46,705 nt of DNA, taken from contig JACRDN010000018.1 of assembly GCA_016218575.1 (NCBI GenBank), forward strand, positions 1 through 46,705. The letters run 5' to 3'. The notes beneath the pieces are model-generated. The model searched no databases, was not told the DNA's origin, and saw only the letters and a program-made list of their open reading frames with translations. Both the position numbers and the translations under genes were made by a program. Origin of the DNA: Elusimicrobiota bacterium. Its GTDB lineage: Bacteria; Elusimicrobiota; Elusimicrobia; UBA1565; UBA9628. Positions 46,550 through 46,705 of the stretch are shown here, piece after piece (position 1 is the first letter of the stretch; the number at the start of each line of letters is the position of its first letter).

Positions 46550-46705
46550 GCCTTTCAAGGCGCGCCTCGAGATTGCGCCCCAGGAAGCCTTCCTGAGCGC
46601 GGCCGCGGACTTCGTCCTGGGCTACGCCGCCCATTTCGGCCGCGCCGCCGCGGAGCAGGACCTGCTTAAGGAGGCGAGCCTCGCGGCCTTGACCATGGTC
46701 AAGGC
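46536..46705 (+). CDS. N-terminal part of a possible anti-sigma-type (RsbW-like) ATPase, cut by window end
   Basis: About 56 residues are visible: MEPAKPFKARLEI, then AFLSAAADFVLGYAAHFG, EQDLLKEASLAAL. This spacing resembles the start of HATPase_c_2 proteins (RsbW/SpoIIAB), where the helix with E(xx)N/A binds ATP-Mg. Too short to be sure; translationally coupled to the PaaK-like gene. Confidence 0.45.
   Translation, partial: MEPAKPFKARLEIAPQEAFLSAAADFVLGYAAHFGRAAAEQDLLKEASLAALTMVK

Noticed and set aside
1-46705. CRISPR arrays, rRNA genes, prophage or transposase genes
   Set aside because: No regularly spaced direct repeats, no rRNA-like stretches and no transposase or integrase motifs were found on either strand.

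Overview
The window is a dense, GC-rich stretch of bacterial chromosome with codon use strongly biased to G/C at third positions. That bias produces very long spurious antisense ORFs. The gene content is that of a Gram-negative, respiring bacterium: complex I with bacterial subunit families, outer-membrane beta-barrel candidates, signal-peptide proteins, ETF, and B12-dependent ribonucleotide reductase. The overall style (permuted nuo operon, TPR-rich membrane proteins, Elusimicrobia-like exoproteins) suggests Elusimicrobiota or a neighbouring uncultured phylum. This placement is a guess from gene style, not from a marker gene; there is no rRNA here.

Layout. 1-532: end of an unknown gene, then a 5'-truncated fatty-acid-hydroxylase/sterol-desaturase remnant. 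577-4649: a lipid/isoprenoid block, with a minus-strand operon psd-ubiA-ubiA and two distantly similar histidine-containing membrane proteins that converge with overlapping 3' ends. 4668-7421: GT4 glycosyltransferase plus ABC-2 permease and ATPase (surface polysaccharide or glycolipid export). 7411-8640: a response-regulator receiver fused to a metallo-beta-lactamase-fold hydrolase. 8805-12626: B12-dependent RNR and a YbhN/UPF0104 flippase-like protein. 12653-25565: a complete complex I operon in rotated order J-K-L-M-N-A-B-C-D-(EF fused)-G-H-I. It runs by ATGA/GTGA overlaps straight into a CdaA-type diadenylate cyclase and a DHH-DHHA1 phosphoesterase (25562-27489), a likely c-di-AMP synthesis/turnover pair. 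27528-30212: a secreted protein and etfBA on the minus strand. 30213-30666: a structured non-coding region with tRNA-Tyr, tRNA-like hairpin relics and two 20-bp palindromes. 30667-35182: methyltransferase, a small Cys-rich protein, a GGQ release-factor-like protein, a membrane glycosyltransferase/TPR protein and a secreted protein. 35319-44154: a large exported protein, then a CHASE2 histidine kinase/aminotransferase operon divergent from a TPR/beta-barrel protein and a FecR-domain protein. 44274-end: protein-glutaminase-like secreted protein, PaaK-like adenylate-forming enzyme and the start of a possible anti-sigma-type ATPase.

Three observations stand out. (1) A 270-bp, nearly palindromic MITE-like element has inserted, with a 3-bp target duplication, into the first codons of the TPR/beta-barrel gene. 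The insertion is exactly 91 codons, stays open, and virtual excision restores a perfect signal peptide. (2) c-di-AMP synthesis and a putative degradation enzyme are translationally chained to complex I. (3) Several genes and the nuo operon have a -10-like box 5-9 nt before the start codon, implying leaderless or near-leaderless transcripts. All functional statements come from reading motifs by eye; no database search was run.
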